Source: Tumebacillus_A lipolyticus (GTDB taxonomy: Bacteria; Bacillota; Bacilli; Tumebacillales; Tumebacillaceae). Taken from it: a DNA stretch of 64,000 bases. The stretch lies in NCBI RefSeq assembly GCF_042682745.1, contig NZ_JBHUIO010000002.1, positions 992,001-1,056,000 on the forward strand, written 5' to 3'. Shown here one piece after another: positions 14,445 to 23,552 of this stretch. Each line of letters starts with the position of its first letter. The stretch's first letter is position 1. The translations under genes and the position numbers were made by a program. The notes beneath the pieces are model-generated. The model saw only the letters and a list, made by a program, of their open reading frames with translations. It had not been told where the DNA came from and made no database searches.

Positions 14445-16754
14445 TTATTTCCAGAGCGAGGAGCGGCGCAGCGACCCTGCTCCCTCGCGCAACTCCTCCA
14501 CCCCGAGCCAAGATCTGATCGTCAGCGCGCGACCATCTGTCGTGCACTCGACAGCGCCCGCTCGATCGGTGCGCCAGATGTGCGCACCTTTCTGCTCCAA
14601 GCGCTCGATGGTGGAAGGAGCGGGATGACCGTAGCTGTTGCGCGCACCGACAGACAAGATCGCATGGTCGAGCGAGAAGTTGATATCTCGATCTGTTCGG
14701 CTTCCATGATGTGGAACTTTGAGGACGTCCACATGAGGAAGCGTTGTGCTGTACCCTTCCGCATCGCCGGTGAAGAGAAACGTCCGCTCCTTGTACTGCA
14801 GGGAGAAGACGAGCGAGTTCTCATTGCTGTCGTCCTCGCTGCTGAGCTGACGCTTGGGCGGGTTCCAGAAGGTGATGCGCAAGCGATCCTCCAGACTGAT
14901 CGACCAGCCTGCTCTCGGCTCATAGATCGGGATCTGCCGCGCTCCGATCTCGCGCAACAGGTCTTGGAAAAACGGGCTTGGATCTTGCCGATTGGACAGC
15001 CAGACCTGACCGATCGAAAAGTGCTGCAGGACCGCTTTCATCCCTTTGATGTGGTCTTCATCCGCATGCGTGAGCACGAGCACATCGATCCTGTCGATGC
15101 CGTAGGAGGAAAGCGCCGGGACGACGATGCGCGCCCCGACATCGAAATCGCTCTTTGCAAAGCTGGGAATGCCGCCGCTGTCGACCAGCATCACCTGCCC
15201 GCTCGGCGTTCTGATCAGCGCCGCATCGCCCTGCCCCACATCGAGAAACAGGACGGACAGCTGTTGCGGGACAAGCTGGGGCAGCAAGTGCGTCAGGAGG
15301 AGGAAGATCGAGAGCAGCGCCACGGCTGGTTTGCGCCAAGCAGCATACCAGGTGGCGAGCTTCGCCGATCCGGGAAAGCTTCGGCAGGCAACGCCACACC
15401 AGCCTGCGTAGTAGCAGCAGAGCCACCATGCTGCAGGCGCACGATAATGCTGCGCGAACCACGCTTCCCTCCCTGCGAAGAGCAGCGGCTGCAGCAGCAT
15501 GTCGAGCAACATCCTGGCCGCACAGGCGGGAAGGAAGCCCGCAAGCGGATGGAGCAGGCCGAGCAGAATCGTCAGGACGGAGAGCGGCAACAGCAGGATG
15601 AGAATCGGCACGATCAAGAGGTTGGCAAAAAAGGAGATCGGGGTGAAGGTGGGGGTTACTGTGAGGACGAGCGGGACGGAGAGCAGCTCCGCCGCCAGCG
15701 TGATCGCGAAGAGCGACGCCAGCCGGTCGGGGAGCGCGTGAAACAGGTGGCGCAATGGGGCTGTCAGCGTGAAGAGTCCGAGCGTCAGGATCATCGTCAG
15801 CTGAAAGCCGAGGTCTTGGAGCGAAAGCGGATTGATCAGCAGGGCGATCCATCCGGCAAGCGCCCACGAGGTGAGCAGGTCGCTGTCCCGGCTGACGATG
15901 CGCGAGATGCACCAGACGACAGCCATCACACATGCTCTGACGACAGAAGGGCCGCCTGCGGTGACCCCACCGTAGAGCAGAACGAGCACGATGCCGAGCG
16001 CAAAGCGCTTGCGCTCCGAGATGTTCAATCGTTTCAGCAGGGCGAGAAAGGGCACCAGCAGCATCGCCACATTTGCACCCGATACGGCCAAGATGTGCAC
16101 CACCCCCATCACCCGAAACGAGTCGATCGTCTCCTCGTCGATCTCAGAGGTGATGCCAAACAGCAGCCCGGCGATCACATCGCCCCCTTCACCAGGGAAA
16201 TGTTGCGCGACGACACCGATCAGTTTCTGTCGGAGCGGCACGAGCAGCCGTCCGTGCAAGCCTCGATCCGCTCTGCCGATCTTCTGATGCGCCTGAGCGG
16301 ACAACGAATAGTGGATGCCAAGCCGCCCGTAGTAGGCGCGGGCATCAAACCCGCCCGGATTTTTCGGTGGCGACAGGCGCTCCAACACGCCTTCGATTCG
16401 CAGGAGGTCGCCATCGTCGACCTTTTGCTCTCGGCTCTGTTTCAGACGGACGACCGCGCGCTCCCCTCCTGCGCTCCGCAAGTGAAAGCTCCACGTTCCC
16501 CCTTTCCATGTCGGCTCTGAGACCACCGTCCCTTCGATCGTCACCTGCTGCCCGACATACGCTTCGAGCGACGGTCGATGCGCCCACTCGTAGCTGCTCG
16601 CATAAAAGGTGCCGACAGCAAACGCCAGCACGAGCAACCACTTCCTGGTGACGAGCAGCATGCAGAAGCTGACAACCACGACGATCCAGGAATGGCCTGC
16701 CATCGCGATTCCGAAAGCAAAAAAGAGACCTAGCGTAAACACTGGTCGGCGCAT
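14445..16754 (-). CDS. comEC: DNA uptake channel ComEC/Rec2
   Basis: ComEC is the inner-membrane channel through which single-stranded DNA enters during natural transformation. The 769-residue protein has the expected order: N-terminal membrane helices with a soluble OB-like DUF4131 region (about 40-160), the multi-helix Competence domain (about 195-470) and a C-terminal metallo-beta-lactamase-like domain (about 510-755). The latter starts LFLDVGQGDAALIRTP and contains the metal-binding THADEDHIKGM and VPHHGSRTD. All key His/Asp residues are present, so the nuclease-type domain looks intact. It lies 200 bp downstream of comEA, with no comEB between them. Confidence 0.95.
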   Translation of the reverse strand: MRRPVFTLGLFFAFGIAMAGHSWIVVVVSFCMLLVTRKWLLVLAFAVGTFYASSYEWAHRPSLEAYVGQQVTIEGTVVSEPTWKGGTWSFHLRSAGGERAVVRLKQSREQKVDDGDLLRIEGVLERLSPPKNPGGFDARAYYGRLGIHYSLSAQAHQKIGRADRGLHGRLLVPLRQKLIGVVAQHFPGEGGDVIAGLLFGITSEIDEETIDSFRVMGVVHILAVSGANVAMLLVPFLALLKRLNISERKRFALGIVLVLLYGGVTAGGPSVVRACVMAVVWCISRIVSRDSDLLTSWALAGWIALLINPLSLQDLGFQLTMILTLGLFTLTAPLRHLFHALPDRLASLFAITLAAELLSVPLVLTVTPTFTPISFFANLLIVPILILLLPLSVLTILLGLLHPLAGFLPACAARMLLDMLLQPLLFAGREAWFAQHYRAPAAWWLCCYYAGWCGVACRSFPGSAKLATWYAAWRKPAVALLSIFLLLTHLLPQLVPQQLSVLFLDVGQGDAALIRTPSGQVMLVDSGGIPSFAKSDFDVGARIVVPALSSYGIDRIDVLVLTHADEDHIKGMKAVLQHFSIGQVWLSNRQDPSPFFQDLLREIGARQIPIYEPRAGWSISLEDRLRITFWNPPKRQLSSEDDSNENSLVFSLQYKERTFLFTGDAEGYSTTLPHVDVLKVPHHGSRTDRDINFSLDHAILSVGARNSYGHPAPSTIERLEQKGAHIWRTDRAGAVECTTDGRALTIRSWLGVEELREGAGSLRRSSLWK

Positions 16755-16953
16755 TGTAGTTCCTCTCCGCTTCCTCTTGAGCTTCCTCTCGATGATTCGT
16801 TTGAGAATGTGTGTAGATCGATCTGTGGACCCTCATGCTTGCGCGTTGCAGCGAGGGAAATGGTGGAGTGTGAGGGGGAAAATGAAGGGGTTCGGTTGTG
16901 GAAACTGCAAGCTGTCACGCGGCAGCTCCAAGTCTGCCCGCGCAGCTCGTCGA

Positions 16954-17529
16954 TCATTCCACATAGACTTTGTCGCGCAGCCCGTCGATCAGCTTTTTGC
17001 TGATCCCGGAGATTTGCTTCAGATCATCGACCTGAAAAAAGCGTCCATGCGTTTGCCGATGCTCCACGATCGCTTGGGCGCGAATCGAGCCGATGCCCGG
17101 CAGCGTGTCCAACTGTTCGGCGGTGGCCGTGTTGAGGTTGAGCTTGCCCGCCTGCTGCGGTGGCTGCGGCTGGGTCGCTTGCGCAGACGCCGCTTCGGAC
17201 GGCACGACGATCTGGCCGCCATCCTCGATCACCTGTGCGAGATTGATCCCTGCTAAATCTGCGCCTTCTGTGGAACCGCCTGCCGCCTGAATCGCGTCGA
17301 CGACGCGGGAATCGGTCGGCAGCTGGTAGACGCCAGGATGGTGAACTTCCCCTTTGACATGGACTTTGATCTTGTCCAGCACAGGGGTGCGCTGCATGTT
17401 TTGTTCCAGTTCGATGCCCGCCTCCTTTGCCGTTCCCTGCTTGCCACCATACAGATACACACTGCCGGCGAGCAGGATGCCGAATAGAAACACCAAGAGA
17501 ATCAGTCGCTCTTTCTTCTGCATGCGCAT
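16954..17529 (-). CDS. comEA: Competence DNA-binding protein ComEA
   Basis: ComEA is a membrane-anchored DNA receptor that passes exogenous DNA to ComEC. The protein (191 residues) has a transmembrane helix at residues 7-28 (RLILLVFLFGILLAGSVYLY) and a SLBB domain (about 50-110, KVHVKGEVHHPGVYQLP). A Pro/Gln linker follows, then a C-terminal double helix-hairpin-helix DNA-binding domain (about 130-190, KLNLNTATAEQLDTLPGIG and FFQVDDLKQISGISKKL). The start at 17529 is set by GAGGAGG 8 bases upstream; the 25-residue N-terminal extension of the open frame has no ribosome binding site. Confidence 0.94.
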   Translation of the reverse strand: MRMQKKERLILLVFLFGILLAGSVYLYGGKQGTAKEAGIELEQNMQRTPVLDKIKVHVKGEVHHPGVYQLPTDSRVVDAIQAAGGSTEGADLAGINLAQVIEDGGQIVVPSEAASAQATQPQPPQQAGKLNLNTATAEQLDTLPGIGSIRAQAIVEHRQTHGRFFQVDDLKQISGISKKLIDGLRDKVYVE

Positions 17530-17698
17530 CGATCGCGCCTCCTCTCCAACAGAGTTCCCGACTACAGTTCGCTTTGCAGGAATTGTTTTCCTCCCCCTAG
17601 ACAAAGGTAGTCACCAACTGACAAAAAATTACCTGCATCCTCCTCACCGCTCCCGCCAACCCTACCGATAACCGATCAATGCTGAGGAGGTCTCCGAG

Positions 17699-18223
17699 AT
17701 GTTTTTTGAAAAGTTTGTGCCCAGCCTCCACCTGCACTCGATCTACGACATTCAGTTGGATCAACTGCAAGCGCGAGGGATCAAAGGCGTGATCACCAAC
17801 CTCGACAACACGCTCGTCGAGCTGAACAGCTCCAAGCTGACAGCAGACTTGACCGGCTGGCTGCGCGCGATTCATCAGCACGGCATGAAAGTGGTGATCG
17901 TCTCCAACAACCGAGAGCTTCGCGTCGCCTCGTTCGCCCGCCCGCTCGGCATCCCGTTCGTCTACGAAGCGCGCAAGCCTTGGGGGCATCCGTTCGACAG
18001 AGCGCTGCGACTGCTGCACACCACTTCCCGCGACACGGTGGTGATCGGAGATCAACTGCTGACCGACATCGTCGGCGGCAACCGATTCGGATTTTATACG
18101 ATCTGGGTGGATCCGATCTCCGCCAAAGAGGATTGGCGCACGAAGATCAATCGCTTTTTCGAGCGCATTCTGTACCGCTACCTGAAGCGCAAAGGGTATA
18201 TGCCGTGGGACGATCGCTTGTAA
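17699..18223 (+). CDS. YqeG-family HAD protein, catalytic Asp replaced by Asn
   Basis: This 174-residue protein is clearly homologous to YqeG. Compare residues around 30-45, GVITNLDNTLVELN, with the second copy at 30616-31131, AIITDLDNTLVRWD. HAD phosphatases need the first Asp of the DxD motif as nucleophile; here it is Asn (codon AAC). Motif II (VIVSNNRE), the motif III lysine (ARKPWGHPF) and motif IV (VVIGDQLLTDIVGGN) are kept. It is therefore probably catalytically dead or binding-only. It starts with GAGGAGG upstream and is followed by mntR, whose promoter overlaps its stop codon. Confidence 0.87.
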   Translation: MFFEKFVPSLHLHSIYDIQLDQLQARGIKGVITNLDNTLVELNSSKLTADLTGWLRAIHQHGMKVVIVSNNRELRVASFARPLGIPFVYEARKPWGHPFDRALRLLHTTSRDTVVIGDQLLTDIVGGNRFGFYTIWVDPISAKEDWRTKINRFFERILYRYLKRKGYMPWDDRL

Positions 18224-18246
18224 GCGCTGTCCAGATGGTGTAGAAT
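18218..18246 (+). promoter_or_regulatory. SigA-type promoter of mntR
   Basis: TTGTAA (18218-18223, which includes the stop codon of the gene before) and TAGAAT (18241-18246) are spaced by 17 bases. Confidence 0.65.
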
Positions 18247-18282
18247 GGTATGTGCCATTGATAGGGAAAGTGAGGATTAGAG

Positions 18283-18729
18283 ATGCTGACATCGAGCATG
18301 GAGGATTACCTTGAAAAAATCTATGAGCTGATGAAAGACAAAGGGTATGCCCGCGTCTCAGACATCGCCTCCTCGCTGTCTGTACAGCCGTCCTCCGTCA
18401 CCAAGATGATTCAGAAGTTGGACGAGAAGAAGTTGGTCACCTATGAGAAGTACCGCGGGATCGTGCTCACTCCAAGAGGGGAGCAGCTCGGCAAGCTGAT
18501 GAAACAGCGCCACAAGATGCTGGAAGAGTTTTTGCGCATCCTCGGCGTCTCAGAGGAGACGATTCAAAACGATGTGGAGGGCATCGAGCATCACGTTTCG
18601 CCTTCCACAATGGATGCGTTAAACAACCTCGTGCTGTTCTTCCACCAAAACCAAGAATGTCTGGATGAATTTAACGAGTTCTGCATCGAACTCGAAGAGC
18701 TCAAACAGGTAGATCGCGATAAAAAATGA
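18283..18729 (+). CDS. mntR: Manganese transport regulator MntR (DtxR family)
   Basis: MntR is a Mn(II)-responsive repressor of manganese uptake genes. The 148-residue protein is collinear with B. subtilis MntR. Metal ligands known there can be seen: Asp8 and Glu11 in SMEDYLEKIY, a His in QRHKMLEEFLR, and the Glu-x-x-Glu-His set in NDVEGIEHHVS. The winged helix-turn-helix is ARVSDIASSLSVQPSSVTKM. A usual target would be an mntABCD uptake operon. The only such gene visible here is the permease remnant at 9494-9784. Confidence 0.95.
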   Translation: MLTSSMEDYLEKIYELMKDKGYARVSDIASSLSVQPSSVTKMIQKLDEKKLVTYEKYRGIVLTPRGEQLGKLMKQRHKMLEEFLRILGVSEETIQNDVEGIEHHVSPSTMDALNNLVLFFHQNQECLDEFNEFCIELEELKQVDRDKK

Positions 18730-18755
18730 CCCTGGACTTCGATCCAGGGTTTTTT
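18729..18755 (+). terminator. Terminator of mntR
   Basis: ACCCTGGA / TCCAGGGT forms a perfect 8-bp stem with a 6-base loop and a T6 tail. Confidence 0.9.
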
Positions 18756-18817
18756 CGTCTGGACACACGCCTAGACCTTTTGCATAATAAAGTGGTTACA
18801 AGGAAAGGAGTGAGAGG

Positions 18818-19912
18818 ATGAACCGGAAGATCAGAGTCGGAGTTGTCTTTGGCGGCAAATCTGGCGAACATGAGGTATCCATCCAATCTGCTCGATCTGT
18901 CATCGAGAATTTAGACCCAGCAAAATTTGACGTACTGCCGATCGGCATCGATAAGAAAGGAACGTGGCACGTAGGCCTCGGCGCCTACAATGCGCTGGGA
19001 GCGCCGATTCCCACGCAGCTGCTCACAGACGAGGTAGAAGCGGAAGCGGTCACCGAGCTCACCCCGCTCGCGCAGGGCGCGATCATGCCCCTGTCATCTG
19101 TCGGTGACATCGATGTGATTTTACCCATTCTGCACGGTCCGTTTGGTGAAGATGGAACGGTGCAGGGTTTGTTTGAACTGTTGAACCTCCCCTATGTCGG
19201 AGCTGGCGTGCTCGCCTCTTCTGTCGGCATGGACAAAGCGATGATGAAAAAGGTGTTTGCCGAAGAAGGACTGAAGCAGGCGCGCTATGAAGTGGTGTTG
19301 CGCTCTCGCTTTGAGCGCGAGCCGGAGCTTGTCACCGAGCGGGTGGAAGCTTCGATCGGCTATCCGTGCTTCATCAAGCCGGCCAACCTCGGCTCCTCTG
19401 TCGGCATTTCGAAAGCGAAAAACAGAGAGGAGCTGCATCTCGCCCTGCAGCTCGCTGCAAAATATGACCGCAAGATCATCATCGAAGAGGCGGTCGACGG
19501 TCGCGAGATCGAAGTCGCCGTGCTCGGCAACGAGGAACCGGCAGCTTCTGTCGCTGGCGAGATCGTCTCGTCGAGCGAAGATTTTTATGACTATCAAGCG
19601 AAATATTTGGATGGCGAATCGGTGATGATCATTCCTGCCGATCTGACACCTGAACAGTCTGACGAGGTGCGCCAACTGGCGATCCAAGCGTTCCTAGCGA
19701 TCGACGGTTCCGGCCTCTCCCGCGTCGATTTTTTCCTCTGCCGCAAAACCGGACAGTTCTTGATCAATGAGATCAACACGTTCCCCGGCTTCACCATCTT
19801 CTCGATGTATCCGAAGCTTTGGGAAGTCACCGGCCTCCCCTACGACCAACTGCTGGAAAAGCTGATTGAACTGGCGATCGAACGCCACGAAGATAAAAAT
19901 AGAGAGCGGTAA
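18818..19912 (+). CDS. ddl: D-alanine--D-alanine ligase
   Basis: Ddl joins two D-Ala residues with ATP for peptidoglycan synthesis. The 364-residue ATP-grasp protein begins with VGVVFGGKSGEHEVSIQSA. It carries the ATP-binding core CFIKPANLGSSVGISKA and the Mg-binding, catalytic segment FLINEINTFPGFTIFSMYP. YDYQAKY near residue 255 is the omega-loop tyrosine pattern typical of D-Ala-D-Ala ligases rather than D-Ala-D-Lac enzymes. The start follows AAAGGAGTGAGAGG. No murF is adjacent. The gene ends at a strong bidirectional terminator. Confidence 0.95.
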   Translation: MNRKIRVGVVFGGKSGEHEVSIQSARSVIENLDPAKFDVLPIGIDKKGTWHVGLGAYNALGAPIPTQLLTDEVEAEAVTELTPLAQGAIMPLSSVGDIDVILPILHGPFGEDGTVQGLFELLNLPYVGAGVLASSVGMDKAMMKKVFAEEGLKQARYEVVLRSRFEREPELVTERVEASIGYPCFIKPANLGSSVGISKAKNREELHLALQLAAKYDRKIIIEEAVDGREIEVAVLGNEEPAASVAGEIVSSSEDFYDYQAKYLDGESVMIIPADLTPEQSDEVRQLAIQAFLAIDGSGLSRVDFFLCRKTGQFLINEINTFPGFTIFSMYPKLWEVTGLPYDQLLEKLIELAIERHEDKNRER

Positions 19913-19921
19913 GCAACCGAC

Positions 19922-19962
19922 AAAAAAACCGGGCTGGAATGCATCTTCCAGCCCGGTTTTTT
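19922..19962. terminator. Bidirectional terminator between ddl and the 19975 gene
   Basis: A 14-bp perfect stem (AAACCGGGCTGGAA / TTCCAGCCCGGTTT) with a 6-base loop is flanked by A7 and T6. It serves the converging genes on both strands. Confidence 0.93.
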
Positions 19963-19974
19963 ACGTATATAAGA

Positions 19975-20958
19975 TCACAGACCCAAGAAATGTTGAATGA
20001 CTTTCCCCTCTGTCGAATACAGGGTGCCATCAAGGCTCAAGACATGGTGACCGAGATCGCCGCTGAGCTCGATCGCATCATATGGATGCGGCAAGCTTGC
20101 GGTCGATGCGAACGCCGCTTGGGCGGCAGGAATCTGCACGCTCGAATATTTGCCTTCGCCGACCAGCTTGGCGACCAGCTTGATCACGTTCAGGTAGCGC
20201 GTCGACGAACCTCCCGCCGCCGCCGCTTCGCGTGCTGCCGCATCGAGCTCCGCGTGGCCAGCGCCGCGCAGGTACTCACCGATCGCCGCCTGCAAGCGAT
20301 CGAGATCATCATCTTGACGCAGCGCTGCCGGATAAGCGTCCACCTTGCCCGCTGCGATCACCACGCGCAGATCGGGTCGCTCTTGCAGCAGCGATACCGC
20401 CCCGTTTAACGCTGCGAGCAATCGAGCGTCCGCCTTCCGATCAGGTTGAGCTGCTGTGACCGCCTGTTGTGCGACATCAGCTTTTGCGAGCGGCTGCTCC
20501 GCCTGAACAGCTTGATCGGCTGGCAGCGATGCTTGGGCACCCCGCTCGTTCAACAGCGCCGCCAGCTGCTGATACTCGCTCTCCCCGATCTCGTACAGCC
20601 CGCCCTTGACCTGCGGAGTGAACTTCTGTCCGGTCAGCTCCTGCAGCTCCTCGCGTGTAATCCCGTCCTGCTTGTTCTCCAATGCAACCGTATAGGTAAA
20701 TGGAACATGATAGAAAAACTCACCCGTCTGTCCTGGGTAAGTCATCTCTTCTTCAATGACAACCGGCTCTGACACGCGGCCAATCGCAAACACAGCATTG
20801 GAGCCGCCGTTGGCCTTCGTCTCCAGCAACAGAACAGGACGAGTCGTCTGGCTGAGTTCCTGTGCTTTGTTCGCTTCTTTGAACGAAATGCGATCGAACA
20901 AAGCGTCCCCCTTCTTGCGCCAGACTTGTTTGATGTAATAGGTGTTCGATTCACTCAT
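19975..20958 (-). CDS. Hypothetical protein, possible EVE/PUA-like N-terminal domain
   Basis: This is a 327-residue cytoplasmic protein. Residues 5-130 (TYYIKQVWRKKGDALFD, ETKANGGSNAVFAIGRV, EFFYHVPFTYTVALENK) look to me like an EVE/PUA-type fold. Such folds bind modified bases, often in restriction or RNA proteins. This is a pattern impression, not proof. A low-complexity Ala/Gln linker (about 150-185) leads to an Ala-rich helical C-terminal domain that I do not recognise, ending ALPHPYDAIELSGDLG-like and LSLDGTLYSTEGKVI. The start follows GGGAGGA by about 11 bases. It is a single gene between two terminators. Confidence 0.6.
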   Translation of the reverse strand: MSESNTYYIKQVWRKKGDALFDRISFKEANKAQELSQTTRPVLLLETKANGGSNAVFAIGRVSEPVVIEEEMTYPGQTGEFFYHVPFTYTVALENKQDGITREELQELTGQKFTPQVKGGLYEIGESEYQQLAALLNERGAQASLPADQAVQAEQPLAKADVAQQAVTAAQPDRKADARLLAALNGAVSLLQERPDLRVVIAAGKVDAYPAALRQDDDLDRLQAAIGEYLRGAGHAELDAAAREAAAAGGSSTRYLNVIKLVAKLVGEGKYSSVQIPAAQAAFASTASLPHPYDAIELSGDLGHHVLSLDGTLYSTEGKVIQHFLGL

Positions 20959-21047
20959 CTCTGCGTATTCCTCCCGACTTTGATTCCATAGCCTACACTA
21001 TTTCTCTATCTGACTACAAATTCCTTCAGGTAAATTTCTCCCGACCA

Positions 21048-21083
21048 AAAGAAGAGCCCTTGCAGAATCGCTCTGCAGGGGCT
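21048..21083 (-). terminator. Terminator of leuS
   Basis: On the minus strand AGCCCCTGCAGA / TCTGCAAGGGCT forms a 12-bp stem with one mismatch and a 5-base loop, followed by CTTCTTTT. Confidence 0.8.
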
Positions 21084-21092
21084 TCCTCCCAA

Positions 21093-23552
21093 CTAGCCGA
21101 TCACCAGATTGACCAGTTTGCTCGGCACCACGATCACCTTTTTGATCGTCTTGCCCTCGATCAGCGCATGAACCTTTTCCGATTCGATGACCGCCTTTTC
21201 GACCTCTTCGCGAGTGGCGCTCGCCGGGAAGACGATCTTGTCGCGAACTTTCCCGTTGATCTGCACCACATATTCGATCTCATCGAGCACGAGCGCCGAC
21301 TGATCGTACACAGGCCACGCAACTTCGATCAGCGACTTCGCCTTGCCCATCGCTTCCCACAGTTCGGACGCGATGTGCGGTGCGGCCGGATAGAGCAGGC
21401 GAACGGCCGTTTCGATCGCTTCCGCCTTCAGCGCCGCATTCGCCTGTTCCGGATACGAATAGATCGCGTTGACCAGCTCCATGATCGCCGAGATGGCGGT
21501 GTTGAACTGATAGCGCTCCCCGATGTCCTCGGTGACCTTTTTGATCGCCGCATGCATCGCCATGCGCATCTTTTTCTCCGCATCGCCCGCAATGTTTGGC
21601 GTGCCACCCCGTCTGATGATCGCCATGTTCGACTCGACCATCCGCCAGACGCGCCCCAAGAAGCGATGCGCGCCCTCGATGCCTTGATCGCTCCACTCCA
21701 AGTCGCGATCCGGCGGAGCTGCGAACAGCATGAACACGCGAGCCGTATCGGCACCATATTTTGCGATGATGTCTTCCGGCGAGACGACATTGCCTTTCGA
21801 CTTGGACATCTTCGCGCCGTTGAGCACGACCATGCCTTGCGTCAGCAGGCTTTCGAACGGTTCTGTAAAGTTGACCATCCCCGCGTCATACAGCACTTTG
21901 GTGAAGAAGCGGGAGTACAGCAGGTGCAAGACCGCATGCTCGATGCCCCCGATATATTTGTCGACCGGCAGCCAGTTGTTGACCGCCTCTGTGTCGAAAA
22001 CTTTCGTCTCATCCTGTGCGGAGATGTAGCGCAGGTAGTACCAAGAGGAGTCGATAAACGTATCCATCGTATCTGTCTCGCGAGTCGCATGTCCGCCGCA
22101 GGACGGGCAGGTCGTGTTGACAAACTCATCGTTGGTCGCGAGCGGCGACTTGCCTTTCACCCCGAAGTCAACCTGTTCTGGCAACAGGACGGGCAGCTGA
22201 TCTTTCGGCACCGGAACTGTTCCGCAAGCGGAGCACTGGATCATCGGGATCGGCGCCCCCCAGTAGCGTTGACGCGAGATCAACCAGTCGCGCAGGCGGA
22301 ACGAGGTGGTCATCGAGCCCGCGCCCATCCCGGACAGTTTTTCCACGATCTTGACCAGCGCCTCGCGGTTGTGCAGGCCATCGAACTCGCCCGAGTTGAC
22401 CATCGTGCCATCCTCGGTGATCGCAGCGTTCAGCTCGCCGATCTCGCCCGCGGCAGGCTGGATGACGACTTGCTTCGGCAGCTGGTACTTGCTGGCAAAT
22501 TCGAAGTCGCGCTCATCGTGCGCCGGCACGCCCATCACCGCACCTGTCCCGTAATCGGGCAGCACGTAGTTGGCGATCCAGATCGGCACTTGCTCCCCGG
22601 TCAGCGGATGAACGGCGAACGCATCGATCGAGACGCCCTGCTTCTCCGCATCGGTGGAGGTGCGCTCGATCTCCGACGCCTTGCGCACCGCGTCGACAAA
22701 CGCCTTGATCTCCTGCTCGCGCGGCGTTCCGGCGATCAGCTTGCCGACCAGCTCATGCTCCGGTGCGAGCACCAGATAGGAGACTCCGAACAGCGTGTCC
22801 GGTCTGGTGGTGAAGACGGTGACCGTCTCGTCCGTTCCGGCGATCGCGAAGGTGACGTCTGCGCCTGTGCTCTTGCCGATCCAGTTGCGCTGCATCGTCT
22901 TGACTTTGTCCGGCCAGCCAGGCAGGTTGTCAAGATCGTCCAGCAGGCGATCCGCATAGTCGGTGATGCGGAAGAACCATTGCTCCAGATCCTTTTTCAC
23001 CACTTCGGTGCCACAGCGCCAGCAACCGCCATCTTCTACCTGCTCGTTGGCCAGCACCGTCGAGCATTCGGGACACCAGTTGACCGCCGCCTTCTTCTTG
23101 TATGCGAGGTCTCGTTCATAGAACAGCTGGAACAGCCACTGCGTCCATCTGTAGTAGTCTGGCGAACAGGTGGCAAGCTCGCGGGACCAGTCGTAGGAGA
23201 TGCCCAGTTCCTTTTGCTGTTTTTTCATAAAGTCGATGTTCTCGTAGGTGGAGACGTTCGGATGAACACCATGCTTGATCGCATAGTTCTCCGCCGGCAT
23301 CCCAAACGCATCCCAGCCCATCGGGTGCAGCACGTTGTATCCTTGCTGCTTTTTGAAGCGGGCAACCACATCGCCGATCGTGTAGACCCTAACGTGGCCC
23401 ATATGCAGGCGCCCCGACGGATAGGGGAATTGCTCCAGCGTGTAATAGTACGGTTTGTTCGGGTCGCTTCCTGTCGCAAAAGCGCGCGTCTCTTCCCAAT
23501 GAGTTTGCCACTTTTGTTCGATCTGTGCAGGTTCATAGCGTCGTTCGCTCAT
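21093..23552 (-). CDS. leuS: Leucyl-tRNA synthetase
   Basis: LeuS charges tRNA-Leu with leucine. The 819-residue class I enzyme has the HIGH motif as PYPSGRLHMGHVRV near residue 50, a zinc-type cysteine cluster (CPECSTVLANEQVEDGGCWRCG) near 155, and the editing CP1 domain (about 220-420, including TTRPDTLFGVSYLVLAPEH). The KMSKS motif is in NGAKMSKSKGN near 580, and the anticodon-binding domain follows. The ribosome binding site AAAGGAGG is 9 bases before the ATG. Expression is controlled by the T-box leader upstream. Confidence 0.97.
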   Translation of the reverse strand: MSERRYEPAQIEQKWQTHWEETRAFATGSDPNKPYYYTLEQFPYPSGRLHMGHVRVYTIGDVVARFKKQQGYNVLHPMGWDAFGMPAENYAIKHGVHPNVSTYENIDFMKKQQKELGISYDWSRELATCSPDYYRWTQWLFQLFYERDLAYKKKAAVNWCPECSTVLANEQVEDGGCWRCGTEVVKKDLEQWFFRITDYADRLLDDLDNLPGWPDKVKTMQRNWIGKSTGADVTFAIAGTDETVTVFTTRPDTLFGVSYLVLAPEHELVGKLIAGTPREQEIKAFVDAVRKASEIERTSTDAEKQGVSIDAFAVHPLTGEQVPIWIANYVLPDYGTGAVMGVPAHDERDFEFASKYQLPKQVVIQPAAGEIGELNAAITEDGTMVNSGEFDGLHNREALVKIVEKLSGMGAGSMTTSFRLRDWLISRQRYWGAPIPMIQCSACGTVPVPKDQLPVLLPEQVDFGVKGKSPLATNDEFVNTTCPSCGGHATRETDTMDTFIDSSWYYLRYISAQDETKVFDTEAVNNWLPVDKYIGGIEHAVLHLLYSRFFTKVLYDAGMVNFTEPFESLLTQGMVVLNGAKMSKSKGNVVSPEDIIAKYGADTARVFMLFAAPPDRDLEWSDQGIEGAHRFLGRVWRMVESNMAIIRRGGTPNIAGDAEKKMRMAMHAAIKKVTEDIGERYQFNTAISAIMELVNAIYSYPEQANAALKAEAIETAVRLLYPAAPHIASELWEAMGKAKSLIEVAWPVYDQSALVLDEIEYVVQINGKVRDKIVFPASATREEVEKAVIESEKVHALIEGKTIKKVIVVPSKLVNLVIG

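Noticed and set aside
13800..16520. Plus-strand open frame of about 900 codons opposite comEC
   Set aside because: comEC on the other strand has all family motifs; this frame has none and lacks a ribosome binding site.
17597..18292. Minus-strand frame opposite the YqeG paralogue
   Set aside because: The plus-strand protein is clearly a YqeG homologue with its own AGGAGG; the opposite frame shows no family resemblance.
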